From NCBI GenBank assembly GCA_025024175.1, contig QCXZ01000137.1, forward strand, positions 61,468,911 to 61,532,910: a stretch of DNA of 64,000 bases, in the 5' to 3' direction. Each line of letters begins with the position of its first letter. Position 1 is the stretch's first letter. The notes beneath the pieces were generated by a model. The model saw only the letters and a program-made list of their open reading frames with translations, searched no databases and had not been told where the DNA came from. Source of the stretch: Rhyzopertha dominica. Its lineage: Eukaryota > Arthropoda > Insecta > Coleoptera > Bostrichidae. Below are positions 11,969 to 22,641 of this stretch, piece after piece. The position numbers were made by a program, and so were the translations under genes.

Positions 11969-13520
11969 TAAAGCAAGTGTTAAACAAACATAAAATTTCG
12001 TTCAAAACCGAACCAATTTTCCGATTTAGTCAGCATACTTAACATTTTGCGTAGAAACGCTGCCACAATAATTTCTGTAAGTACAAAGAAGCATTCATGC
12101 CATTTAATGCTTTTCAGTAGAATTCTAAATGCTACAAAATAAACCAAGATTCTAGTTGGCAGTTCGTTCTGAAAATATGAGCACATAATTTCTTTGGAAA
12201 TATTATTTTATTAGGACTAAAAAGATAAAATTGTCATGCCAAGCTTCTTGGTTTTCTAGAATCTGGATGATCTTTATTTGGTCTCATTCGATTAGGTTAT
12301 ATTGTTTGAATGTTACTTTGGGAAATTGATGATATTTTTTTTATTTTTAGACTTTTATATATTTTATATATTTAATAACTAACCGAAACTAGTTTTTATC
12401 GAAATTTAACTTTTTCTCAGACATGTCGTTTTTAAATTTTTACGGTTTGTCACAATTGAACTTTTGGATGCCAAATTTTGAGAGCTATTTATAAAGCATC
12501 ATAGTCGTTACCACAACAAGCAAATTAAATTTTGTTTACTGGAAAGTATCCAGGTCAACTGTATATAATTGTCTATTTATGGGTAAATATATTCTATTTT
12601 ACTTCGTGTTTGCTCCCAATGTTTATTTGGAAAACAGCTAGTCCTAAATACACATCCACTCTTTTTAAAACAACCATTTCCGATTCTTTGATTGATTAAG
12701 GAATTATCATAAACAATAGAGAAATCTATGGGTTTACATTTTTTTTAATTTGCAATAAATTTTAAATTATTTGCTATTAAATTTAAAAACATTCACCACT
12801 TTAAAACGATCCATCTTTTGTTGAAACTCAAGTATAGCCACTTTAAATGTTGGCGTTGCTTTAGCAATTCAACAAAAAAGGATCGGTTTCTTTTTTTGTT
12901 GTAGTTGATATTAGCTAAATTCAAGCCGGTACCTTAAAATAAAGTCATTATTCAAATTTTTATTAAAGAGTTGTTTTTAGTTTAAAGTAGACAAGAGAAA
13001 TCGGCCCATAATGTTTGAACAAATTTTGTAAAAAAGCGAACGTAGACTTTAATGAGCGTGTTTTAGACCAACATTATATTTAGCTTTTGGGAGATATTTT
13101 TGCGTCTCTGGTGGGCCACGTCAAATGGGAACACTATGACTATAGCTGTAAAAAAGTTTGCCCCTAGAGTTTAGTTTGCAAGGTACAGCCGCTATATAAC
13201 CATAACTTGTAACCACTTATATTCGTCTAAATAAGGAAATGCATTTAAAATAGGAAGCTATATCATGAAAATGACATTCGTCATTATCCTGCGTTTCTTA
13301 AAATACATAAAAATGTTTTGAGACATGTCAAACCGATATATATTTTATTTAATACGCCAGACACAACTTCCATGATTCGGGATTCAGCCTTTACGACTTT
13401 TTAAAAGGAGCAGATCGGCGCTTCCTTCTAAATCCAGTGCTCCCTATAAATTTAGCAAACTTCTTAAACCAAGTCTCGTTTAATTCCCGGAGTTTCTAAC
13501 TGCATCCCCTCTTTTTTCAG
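11969..13520. other. AT-rich DNA upstream of the ADAM-like exon, probable intron
   Basis: No gene was recognised. It contains the hairpin at 12804-12889. Its last bases carry a plausible branch point (TTCTAAC near 13493-13499) and a pyrimidine tract ending in CAG at 13520, which serve the exon at 13521. Confidence 0.5.
12804..12889. repeat. Imperfect inverted repeat, 22-bp arms
   Basis: The left arm (12804-12825, starting AAACGATCC and ending TTTTGTTGAA) and the right arm (12868-12889) are near-perfect reverse complements around a 42-base loop. It could be a very short MITE or a chance fold; no target duplication is evident. Confidence 0.45.
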
Positions 13521-13639
13521 GGTGTTCAAGCTGAAGTTGACTCCTGATTCGACAGTGTTCACGGACGATGTCAGTTTCGAGTCGACACGGGGGCCCCTAG
13601 CCTTTGATCCTGGGATCACCTATAGCGGAGTCCTTGAAG
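13521..13639 (+). CDS. Internal exon: ADAM10/Kuzbanian-like metalloprotease prodomain
   Basis: The exon is bounded by a pyrimidine tract plus CAG at 13520 and by GAAG|GTAGGT at 13639/13640, both consensus splice sites. It starts with one base completing a codon, then 39 uninterrupted codons, then one base, so it lies between a phase-2 and a phase-1 intron. The translation begins VFKLKLTPDSTVFTDD and ends LAFDPGITYSGVLE. The spacing F-x-L-x-L-x-x-D-x-x-x-F-x-D, then L-x-x-D-x-x-x-x-Y-x-G-x-L-E/H, matches the prodomain of ADAM10-type disintegrin metalloproteases, which shed Notch and other membrane proteins; the prodomain keeps the zinc protease latent. Base composition is clearly richer in GC than the surroundings. 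Neighbouring exons were not found, so introns would exceed 13 kb upstream and probably tens of kb downstream. A Kuzbanian-like paralogue or ADAM17 is an alternative. Confidence 0.6.
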
Positions 13640-14144
13640 GTAGGTACAGTTATATTCCCCCGGCAATATGACTACGGACGGGTTTTGAATTTGAATTATT
13701 TAGGGCGCCTAATTGACGTCGAGATATCGTGATAGCATGGTGTAGGACCTCGAGAATACATATGTATGTTTCTTGGAATAAGGATTGAATTTGAACTATT
13801 CGGATTGAAATCATAATAGGGCAATTTAAACTTGATTTCTGACGTTTCTAGTTAAATTATTAAACGCTGAATAGTTCGATTGTGGTAAAACGTATTTAGC
13901 AAATTAAAAAGAAAAAAGAACTGTACGTAATGGCTAAATTAAACTTGTGCATTAAACCTTCATTAAGCCTTATCGTTTTTTAAGGATATCAAGAGTGATT
14001 ATATATTTTCTCAGTCGTCATTTGTTAGTAGTAAATAAAATTGTGGGGACGCTCAGCAAAGTGGAAAATTGTACTTTCTACCAGGCACATTTTTATGAGC
14101 TTTTGATTTTTTGTAATGACTAATTGGTTTTTAGGATGCTTCAA
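13640..14144. other. Probable intron after the ADAM-like exon
   Basis: It begins with the donor GTAGGT. Nothing else was recognised up to the dispersed repeat at 14145. Confidence 0.45.
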
Positions 14145-14970
14145 TTACTTCCACATCCAACGGATGGGAAGTATTGTATCGCGAAAAAAATTTCAAAAAT
14201 TTTTATTTGCTCATTCGCTTTAAAATGGTCGAAAACGTAAAAAAACAAAATTTGAGCAAAAACAAATTTCTTGTCTGTGTGTCTGTGGTTTTGTTTGTAT
14301 ACACGATAACTTTCGAAAGACTTAATATATGAACTTGAAATTTGGCAAACGTATAAATCTCAATTACCTAAAGCGACCTATTGTTTGTGGGGTAAGTAGG
14401 GTATCGGTAAGGGGCGAAATTTGGGGGGTAACTACCCTTTTTGCAAATTATTATTATTTTTTCGTTTTAGTATGTCATTAGTAGTATAAATGCAGTATTA
14501 CTCGTTCTTATAAATTTTCGGTGCAGCAAACTGTTTAGAAGCTGTTTAGCAAAAAAGCGTCACTTAAAGAAAACGGTTTTTCCTAAATATCTCTGAATTT
14601 ATTGAATATACTCAAAAAATGAAAATACTATCAGATAGGAAATAAAATTTCTCACAAAAAGTGTCTTAGAAATTTTATCAAAAATTTTGACATTTTCGAA
14701 ATATTCCCAAAAAACCTATTTTGGACCCTGCTCGTACGATTTTTTTTAATTTTGACATTATATAGAAAATCAAATTTCTGATCAGAAAGCATTCTTGTAA
14801 TTTTATGTTAAGTTAATAATTTTCGATTTATTTGGAAAAACCGATTTTAAAAATTTATATGTTTTTGCTATCACGAGGACTGTTTGTTTTAGAAATAATG
14901 TGTAGAGAGAAAAAATGCTCAAAACCTGATTATCAGTCGTATAGTATTGATTCAATTTGCAGCGGTCTTT
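14145..14970 (+). repeat. Dispersed ~0.85-kb repeat, copy A (Helentron-like non-autonomous element?)
   Basis: It starts TTACTTCCACATCCAACGGA and ends TTGATTCAATTTGCAGCGG. It is collinear with copies B (45671-46551) and C (57440-58332), and similar by eye over its whole length. It is non-coding, with long A and T runs. Compared with B and C it lacks about 48 bp near the right end, including the subterminal inverted repeat. The deletion lies between two AGTA tetramers, consistent with slippage or microhomology repair. No autonomous relative lies in the window. Confidence 0.7.
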
Positions 14971-17759
14971 TTTTTTGTATAGCTAAATAAACAGCTACAT
15001 TCTACAGCTAATATTTTTAATAATAGGTAGCTGGTGTAATTAGAATTTGAATAAGCCTAACCAATGTATACTTACTTTAAGGCATTCTGTGAATCGTACT
15101 TCGACGAGATTTGAGTATTGCTGAATTTCTCTTAAAGTCGGCACTGACGCCGATGAAACGCACCTTACAACGAACTATATATTCAGTTGTATACTGAATA
15201 TAGCTGACTATTATCCGCTTTGATTTGATTCTCACACTGTTTCTCGTAAATGTTCTCTAAGAGATTCAACTGTCATATTACTGGGAGATTTTCAAGTATT
15301 ACATGTTTACAGATCTCGTTGCAAACTTGCCATTGATAAAGCTTGCAAGAAGTATGTAATAATGAAAGTTGAAGAGAAGATTGCCAAAGGCTTTAAACAA
15401 TTGTAGACATTTATACCGAATAAAACGGGAAAACAGAAATACCAGAATTCATAACACACCACGGGGATAAAAATCTATATATGTGTACACCGATTGCTAT
15501 TGGAAGTACTTTCCGTTTTCGTTATCGTTTTTGAAGCATCTTAATCCCCACAGGTCACGGGTGACAGGAATTTTTTATTGTCGAAAATATGTTGGGTCAT
15601 AGTGGCATGCTGGGCTTTATTTTATATTGTACAAGCATTTTTACTACACGTTTGACAAAACTAGTTAGTCTCACTTTTTGTTTTTGGGTTTCCTACCCGA
15701 GATGAGCGCATCACTATTTATTCCTTGTAATCATATTCTTCTCCTTCTATGTTACATTAAAGATGACCACATATTAGCGGTCGAAAGCGCTGTGCTGTTC
15801 TGTAATAAATAATTTGGGACTAGACTTTAACTTGCTTTATTCATTTTTGGATCGCTCCACCCACTTAGAATGGATCAGATCATCATATTTAATTAGTCTT
15901 AGCATAACAAATTGCAAATTGTATTGGGATATATTCGGAACAAAACATTGTGCTTCCTCTGTTGCGTTGCAAATAGGTAGATGCTGAATTATTTACATAA
16001 AATGCGTTTTGATTATATTTACAAAAGTGGTACAATCCCAGATATTTTTATATTAAAACGGCGTCTTATATATTATATAAGTATATAAATGAAAACGCAA
16101 ATTAAATTGCCTGTTTGCCATAAGTTAATATACCTATAAGCAGTTTAATAAATACTTGGGGAGAAACAAAAATTTGAACATGCCTGTGGATTATTCTTTT
16201 TGTTAAAATTTGGAGGTCATTAATAATAGAGCACATGTCAAAGCTCACAAAAAAAACCCTGATTTAGTTCTGAACTCTGCATTGATTTGATGTGCATTAT
16301 ATAATGTTAAATAGTTTCGGGTAATTTTAGTGCTTTACGGGTTTTGAGAATGTGTATGGAATTTCTCGAAACTAGTCAGCAACTAAATAATGCATACCAA
16401 ATAAATTGCCTTTAACAAATCTGGGTGAAAATCAAATCAATCGTATGTAACTTCCAACAATAATTATTGATGGTTGCATGCAAAAGAGTTAATCGAAGAA
16501 GTAGCAACTTTTTACATAGCGCACAATATTGTGGGATCACAAATGCTTCTAAGAAGGCACGCCTTTCCAGGAACAACCCGCTATGCACTTGTAAACTAGG
16601 AAAAGCAGAGAAAAGCCATTATTTACACTACACGACTAGAGTTTCGTTTCGAGGACAAAGCGCACTGCGTTTCAAGCTGTATGTTTACTTGCAGTTCATT
16701 TTAGTCCGTTAGTGCTTACTGCTTCCATAAATAAGCTGCAGTAGAAGAAAAAGTAGTACTGGAATCCGGACGACAAACAGCGTCTGTTATTATGATAACA
16801 GTGAGCTATAAAACGAAACTCGTTCATTTCACTGCGGTTGTAATGAGAATTTTAGTTAGTATTTCGCATTACGTAGGTTGCTGTGCTTTTACATCGGATT
16901 AAATGAGTAAGATTACAACGGTGGGTTAACGCCAGTGTGTCATTCTTATTCAGTTTACTAGGAACAATTGTATCTCTTCATTTAAGAGTATATTATAATG
17001 TACAATTTGCAGTTTAGTCCTGTGTATATGTTTGCTAATTATCTGCTTGATAAATGCGCCTTTCTTACTCAAGATGTTGACAGATGGTTTTTGTAAATTT
17101 TAAAGCTGGTACAAACTGCCAGAAGTAACTAAATTATTCGAAAATTTTTATAATTATATTATTCAATTTATTATATTGGTATTAAATTTGGTTTGCATCT
17201 AAAAATAATTAATTGTTGATCAATGATTTTATTTTTCAAAGATTTGACTGCATCATTGCAGTGGTTAGTGCATAGTCACGATCTCCTCTAACGACTTTAA
17301 ATCAGTAGCATTAAAATAGTAAACTACTTGCTTCCCTTTATCAAACGCTACCAACAACTGCTTGGTAAAATCAATTTACCGTTCTGAGAATGTTTTTTTT
17401 CTGTTTGTCTACGGTTGAGTGGAAGAGCAGGTGCTGATCCATATTTGGTTCAGCAACTGAACACCGCCGTTTCGTCGGTGCCAGTACGTCAATTCAATAT
17501 TCTAATATTAATGGTGTATTTATTTTATGTTTTTTATTCAATTGTCGATTATGTATTTTTAATGTACCGTGGGCACCTCGAATAAAGGCATTATATTATA
17601 TTATCATTATATTTTGTACTTTTTTGTTTTGAACCATTTACTTTTCATTTAGTTCTTTCTTCTCCATTTTCCTTTGTTTTTCATTTGAGGACCGCGGTCC
17701 CATAAATTCAATCAAAGACTAAAAACAATAGCCAATACCCAATTCCCATATCAAGCTTT
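14971..17759. other. AT-rich non-coding stretch, nothing certain
   Basis: No coding potential or clear repeat was recognised. A short tRNA-like A-box (TTGCAGTGGTTAGTGCA near 17257) has no good partner B-box and was not accepted as a SINE. The open frame at 16467-16712 is unrecognised and probably random. Confidence 0.4.
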
Positions 17760-18560
17760 AACAGACCGCAGCCTACCCCACCCAGACGGATGGAGACCAA
17801 CAAATAATAATCTGAATGACAACATGTGGAGACATCAGCCTACCATTTAACTCTTCCTCTAACAGGACAGAGAAAAAAAATAATAATCTGAATGTCAACT
17901 TGTGGAGACCTCAGCCTACTATTTGCTCTTATTCTAACAGGACAGAGACTAATTCTGAAAAAAAATCTTTTATTTTAAACACTAGTAAAAAAACACTAAG
18001 TCTAAACACAGCTAGTTCAAAACACTACTGTTTTAACACCACAAAGTCACTAATCTACTACACTGCACACACTAAAACACCTAAGGCTTTCGCTGGCTCT
18101 ATAACTGCTATTCGAAATCAGAAGTACTCGCGCTCTCTCAGTCGGGCTATATATACCCTCATCGAAAATACAGAAATGACACATTCCAGACGCTGTAAAG
18201 TTCACGAATGTTCGATTAATAGCATTCTTTAGAGTCTCGACATTCCCGCCATCTGTCTGTAGCTAGGATCACTACTTGCAGGGTCCTACTACACCGCATC
18301 TACACGCTTGCGACTCCCGACCACAGATAGCGCTGATCCGCAACAATAATAATATGAGTATGACTCTACTTCTAACGGAACAGAGAGACCAACAAGTTAT
18401 CTAAATGTTGGCTCTACCGCTGTACCGCTAACGGACAGAGACCACCTTAGTTCAAATTTAGACTCACCAATAATAATCATTTGTCTGTTCATTTTTGTCC
18501 CTCTCGTCCCCTGCTTCCAGAAATTCCAAATTATCGCTCATATCACAGTTTAAAGACCAT
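17760..18560. repeat. Degenerate tandem block and probable LTR-like DNA beside a gutted gypsy element
   Basis: Two ~70-bp direct repeats (17802-17873 and 17879-17948) share AATAATAATCTGAATG, TGTGGAGAC and TCTAACAGGACAGAGA. Worn versions recur near 17760 and 18345-18450. Between them lies a segment rich in ACACTA-type words leading to TCGGGCTATATATA at 18142, then a CpG-rich stretch. The composition resembles an LTR with its core promoter. It lies on the 3' side of the minus-strand gypsy relic at 18737-20130 and may be that element's end. The open frame 17816-18232 crosses it and is probably chance. Confidence 0.4.
18142..18155 (+). promoter_or_regulatory. TATA motif in LTR-like DNA
   Basis: TCGGGCTATATATA is a close variant of the motifs at 11421 and 32312. 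Confidence 0.3.
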
Positions 18561-18736
18561 TGCGTTGGCTATGGCCGTAAGTTATCATTTGCCGCTTTCG
18601 TAATAACATTGGAACCCAATTTTTAACTTCGTATTTGTCGTTGGGCAGATACTTTATTCGTTCATACTCGCTCTTACTGATATGCATCTGAGAGTTTCGA
18701 TGCATCGGAACTACTGAGCTAGTGCTCTCTTATATA

Positions 18737-19160
18737 TTAGGCGTTTTGGATAATTTCCCAGCCACTCGTTTCCTGTCCAAATCTCGATTTCCGATTGGTT
18801 TGAAATTTGTAGAACACAGCTTGTATCAATGGCGTTCGACGGCCTATTCCCAAAAGCTGCTGCAGTGGAGTAAAACCCTTAGACACGTGCACAATCGTAT
18901 TCAAAACTGGTTGGATTTTCCACAGTCCGTTCGGCCATTCTGACTTTATTTGGGTTTCAATTCGCAAGTAATTTCTTATCGTTTGCATATGGCGATCTAC
19001 TTGTCCATTATCACGACGAATATAGTTCACAATCTTTAAAACCTATGTTGTCCGTTAACGTGACTTATTCCAGGCAGATCGCGATATATTATAGGAGAAC
19101 CGTTGTGATCTGTTATGGCAATCAGTCTTTGATCGTTGAAATGATTTCGACCCAAGTAAA
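18737..19160 (-). pseudogene. Gypsy integrase fragment
   Basis: On the minus strand AITDHNGSPIIYRDLPGI (about 19130-19075) is a worn version of the I-T-D-x-G-x-x-F strand with the second catalytic Asp. After a frame change RRDNGQVDRHMQTIRNYLRI reads from about 19018, matching the N-G-Q-V-E-R-x-N-x-T motif with the catalytic Glu replaced by Asp. VLNTIVHVSKGFTPLQQLLGI follows, the conserved N-T-x-x-H-x-x-x-x-x-T-P-x-x-L-L-x-G block. The HHCC zinc finger and the first catalytic Asp are absent. The product would be inactive. Confidence 0.65.
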
Positions 19161-19504
19161 CATGGTGACGGCATTCATAACATTGGTATCAGTGCTAGTA
19201 ATCTTTGTGTCCCCATTAGACTTCTTTGATGCCTCAATTTTAACACCACTTTCAACATAATGCTATACCGAATAATTTCTTTCTCAAATAGTGGCAAAAT
19301 TTGTATCCGTCAGTCGAAACTTCTGTTGCGCTAGCTGATTTTCTAGAACAACAAAAATCAATGCTACGTCGTTTTCCTATTGAACCCTTGTAAAACAATT
19401 CGCAACGTCATGTCAGCGTTTTGCACAAGAATGCACAAATCGATTTGATTCTCACTTTTAAACAAGGCCGAAGCTTTTAAGTGTGTCTGGTTCAAAAGCT
19501 GCTT

Positions 19505-20083
19505 CTAATAAACCTTTGACGCGACAGTTGGCCATGATATGCCCCAAATTCGTAACTGATTTGTCAACCTCCTTCGCAAACGATAACAAAAACACCGAAA
19601 AGAAAAATGAAATTGTTCGATAATTACTGTTCTTCGCACATCTAATTCGAATAAGCCGTAAATCGCTAGTTCTATTAAATCAGTTTCGGACCAACTGAGA
19701 GCGGCAGCTTTTTCATGAACATAAGTTTCGTATGTGTTAACGTAAGAACTGTTAAACTTCATGGCTTCTTCTAACAAATGATCGAGGTTTTTCTTTACAG
19801 GAAGCGCTTCACAAATTTATGTAGCCCTATCTCTCCACTCGGTGTTCCAGTGCTTCGTCGATCATAAAAGCGACCAACTCTCGCCATCATTTCGATACCC
19901 GACGTTTTTTTTTTCAGTTTTCAGTGTTACTCACTCAATTGCTTACCTCATTCACCTCTGGCCGAAAATTTGGTAAATCAACCTGCTCATTTGTTTCTTG
20001 CGCAGTATCTTAGCTCACTTCCATAGCATCGTCTGCGTTGGATTTGTGACACCCACAATACCCAAAGTTTCGTTTTCGGCCAT
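19505..20083 (-). pseudogene. Gypsy gag fragment
   Basis: It begins at an ATG (20081-20083; MAENETLGIVG), meets a stop after about 20 codons, then resumes. The best block, LLEEAMKFNSSYVNTYETYVHEKAAA, then TDLIELAIYGL, resembles the mid-gag region of insect gypsy elements where a Y-V-x-x-K-x-x-L helix is followed by a short I-x-x-A-L-x-G-I segment. The nucleocapsid zinc knuckle is missing. Assignment rests on this pattern plus the integrase fragment downstream. Confidence 0.45.
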
Positions 20084-20139
20084 TGCTGTGGAAGCCTTTC
20101 AGCTTTCAACACGAATCCCACTTCTGATGTTAAAAAATA

Positions 20140-21690
20140 TAGTGTTAAATGCAGTTCTTATTACTGGTAGAAACTATTACAATAATTAATAACACTAACG
20201 ACAGCNGCAACTTGCCGGAGCGCTTCGTGAATGATCACGGTTCGGACAGCGTTAAAATTGTTTGCGGTTACTGTAAGAACACACGACAAAAGTACGAAAA
20301 TAAGGATCAGGCTTTATGCCTTCAACACAGCAACAACATATAACATGAAGGTAGTTAGACAAAGTGCGACTCGATGGGAACAATCCTGATAAATGACAAT
20401 AGGGTGGGTGTTCTATAAGTAGCTGAAATCTCGAATTCGTAAATGTTGGAAGTTTATTTTGTCCCGTTACTTACAGTGTGATCCTCTTGAAAATAAAGTT
20501 ACATGGTAACATTATTTATAATCATTTTGTAAGCTTTACCTGCAAGCGCCTTTGATTTATGTTGAAGCTACACTAATGTGCGGTCGCTAAAAAACGGGCC
20601 ACGTTGTACTCGGGCAAATTAGTAGTTTGTACATACGCGGCAATGTCCACTTCTTCCTTTTATGATTTCATCCGCAACAAAGTTCGCTAATGAGCCATAA
20701 TACGGCGCGCAAACCTGTACGCCCGCTCTCACCTGACCTCTCGTAAAACCTCCCAGTGCATGTTATACACCCCTTTTATGAACACATCCCGGTTTATGGT
20801 CGACCCGGTAATATCCGCCACTACAGGCGAATTACTCCGAAATTTATAGGTTCAAGTCATACATTCGATATTAACTGCATAACGGGGTTAATAAATGTTT
20901 TCTGGTTGGACAAAACAATAGAAACCGAGGTGGCGTTGGGTCGATGGCAGAAAGGGCCGATGTTGGAAAGGACTTAGTTGTTTATGCAGAGGTCAGAATA
21001 CAATAGAGGTTACAGGAATAATAATTAATTAGGCAATATCATATTGACCTAAGAACATTAACGTTTTCGTTGTGTAATACTTTTGATGATATTGCTTGCA
21101 GACTCGGAGTATGCTAGAAATAAAAAGTTAACAACTCGCATAAAATTATATCATCTGAACTGTAAGCAGGTAAAGCAGTAAAACCTAGCACAGCAGATAA
21201 GTTTATGGTTGACCATTATACTTGAGATAATTTTTAAGGGCAATTGCATATTTGGAAAAGCATCTCTTTTGGTGACTGTAATTATGCAGTAGGTTTCTAT
21301 TTTATAGTTGCGAATATGTACGTACTCCCGTATAAAAAGCCTGGGAAAAACAAATATTCTTGTAGTTACTTATTATTAGGAATATTGTTGCTAAACTTTC
21401 GAAAAAGACACACAAAGCATAAGTGAACAACGCACATGAGCTTCTGAATAAAACACTGCATTGGCATACGATCGATGATTCTGCTATCTTCAAAGACATA
21501 GTAATTCGTTATGTACTTTTCATTACAGTACGAGGTCTCTTCGCCATCCTAGTTTTAATGTCTTGCTATACCTTCATGTGTTTTGCAATTCGTCTCATAC
21601 CCAGTCGGCGATCCTTTGATGGTCTCCCTTACCTTCTTCGTTTGGATTCGGCAGGTATGTTATTTTATAAAACGAAATACAGCTGTTCTC
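20140..21690. other. Non-coding stretch with a CpG-rich island at ~20580-20990
   Basis: The island has repeated CG dinucleotides and no open frame that I recognise. The rest is AT-rich. The open frames at 20149-20343 and 21423-21797 resemble nothing known; the end of the latter is part of the tandem repeat starting near 21700. Confidence 0.35.
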
Positions 21691-21699
21691 GAAAATGTG

Positions 21700-22210
21700 T
21701 GCGTGCTATGCTGCCTCCATTAGAACAACCCGTGGACTGCCTTTTCAGTTTGTTAAGCCTCATCAGCATGGTTACATTCCTAATGCAAACAACATAGCAT
21801 AAATCGTGTTCCTGTCGCATACGCCAAGGTAGGCGACGTGCTTGGGAGCAAGAGATTCACGTCGGCGACTCTAATGCCCTTACACACCCACTTTTAGTGG
21901 AGACCTATATCTATTGGTGGCTTGCTTCGTAGCAGTCATTTAAATTACCGTTAGAGGTCTCCAGCGACGGTTTCTGGGAAAAACGGAGTTCTCTGCATGC
22001 CATGCTGCCTGCATCTGAACAACCCGTGAACAGCTGTTTCGTCTTATTAATCCTCAAAAGCACAACTACACTGTTGGTGTAGTCAACATCGTACATATCA
22101 GAGATCTGGTTTTCCTTATGTACGCCAAGGTACATACGCGGCATGCGTGGGAGCAAGAGGTTAAAGATGGCATTTGTGTCGCGCACATGAATCTCTTGCT
22201 CCCACGCAAT
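21700..22210. repeat. Tandem repeat of ~300-bp units (about 1.7 units)
   Basis: TGGGAGCAAGAG occurs at 21843 and again at 22148, and ATGCTGCCTxCATxxGAACA at 21709 and 22002, giving a period of 293-305 bp. Each unit also contains ACGCCAAGGTA near its end and, in the complete one, GAGGTCTCCAGCGACGGTTT. A further single copy lies at 61135-61430. On the minus strand a partly open frame is shared between copies (LLR-x-N-K-x-K-Q-L, then SLET-S-x-G-x-x-N-x-CYEA), so the unit may derive from a once-coding mobile element. Confidence 0.65.
22145..22207. repeat. Perfect 15-bp inverted repeat at the edge of the tandem repeat
   Basis: GCGTGGGAGCAAGAG (22145-22159) and CTCTTGCTCCCACGC (22193-22207) are exact reverse complements around 33 bases. 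The arm sequence is the start of the ~300-bp unit, so two unit starts meet head to head here. Confidence 0.7.
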
Positions 22211-22496
22211 TATTTTATATATTTACTGCTTGTCATCTATTTATAACCATAAAAATGTAGCTTCCTTCCTATACCGTCGCAGCCTTTCATCTATATGTTC
22301 AAATAAGAGTCTTTATTTGCATATTATATGATTATGATTTCTTATACATATCTTATAGTAAATAAACGTATGATTTCAAATAATACAAAAATTTTCACAC
22401 AATTATAAAAAAATTAGGCAGAAGAACTAGATGTACGTTGTAGATATTTGTCTTAATTCTTAAGATACGTGATTTGCCGTTCTCGATATTCTTATA

Positions 22497-22641
22497 GGCC
22501 TGGTTGCACAAACTGGGATCAAATTTGATTCGAATTTAATCTGTGGTTGTTGCTATAACAACAGCAACTATAATACGTTGCTAGCCAATGATCACGGATT
22601 AAACTCGAATTAACTTTGATCCACGTTTGTGCAGCCGACCC
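22497..22641. mobile_element. MITE, 145 bp, with ~45-bp terminal inverted repeats
   Basis: The left arm starts GGCCTGGTTGCACAAACTGG and the right arm is its imperfect complement ending ACGTTTGTGCAGCCGACCC. Inside the arms GATCAAATTTGAT is shared. A related copy with the same TTGCACAAAC core lies at 53492-53649. TTA occurs close to both ends, so a 3-bp target duplication as in PIF/Harbinger elements is possible but imperfect here. There is no coding capacity. Confidence 0.7.

Larger units (their letters stand above)
18737..20130 (-). mobile_element. Gutted Ty3/gypsy LTR retrotransposon
   Basis: On the minus strand the order is leader, gag fragment and integrase fragment. A leader with TCAGAAGTGGGATTCG lies at 20112-20127, just upstream of an ATG at 20081-20083. 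The part that should hold protease, reverse transcriptase and RNase H is missing: gag and integrase are only about 350 bp apart. This is an internal deletion, and every surviving domain has stops or frame changes. No flanking LTR pair was identified, though LTR-like DNA lies at 17760-18560. It is clearly older than, and different from, the young element at 37572-44906. Confidence 0.6.

Noticed and set aside
17250..17310. Possible tRNA-derived SINE (TTGCAGTGGTTAGTGCA)
   Set aside because: No convincing B-box at the right distance and no poly-A or repeat copy seen.
21423..21797. 124-codon plus-strand open frame with hydrophobic stretch
   Set aside because: Its right end lies in the ~300-bp tandem repeat and no family resemblance was found.
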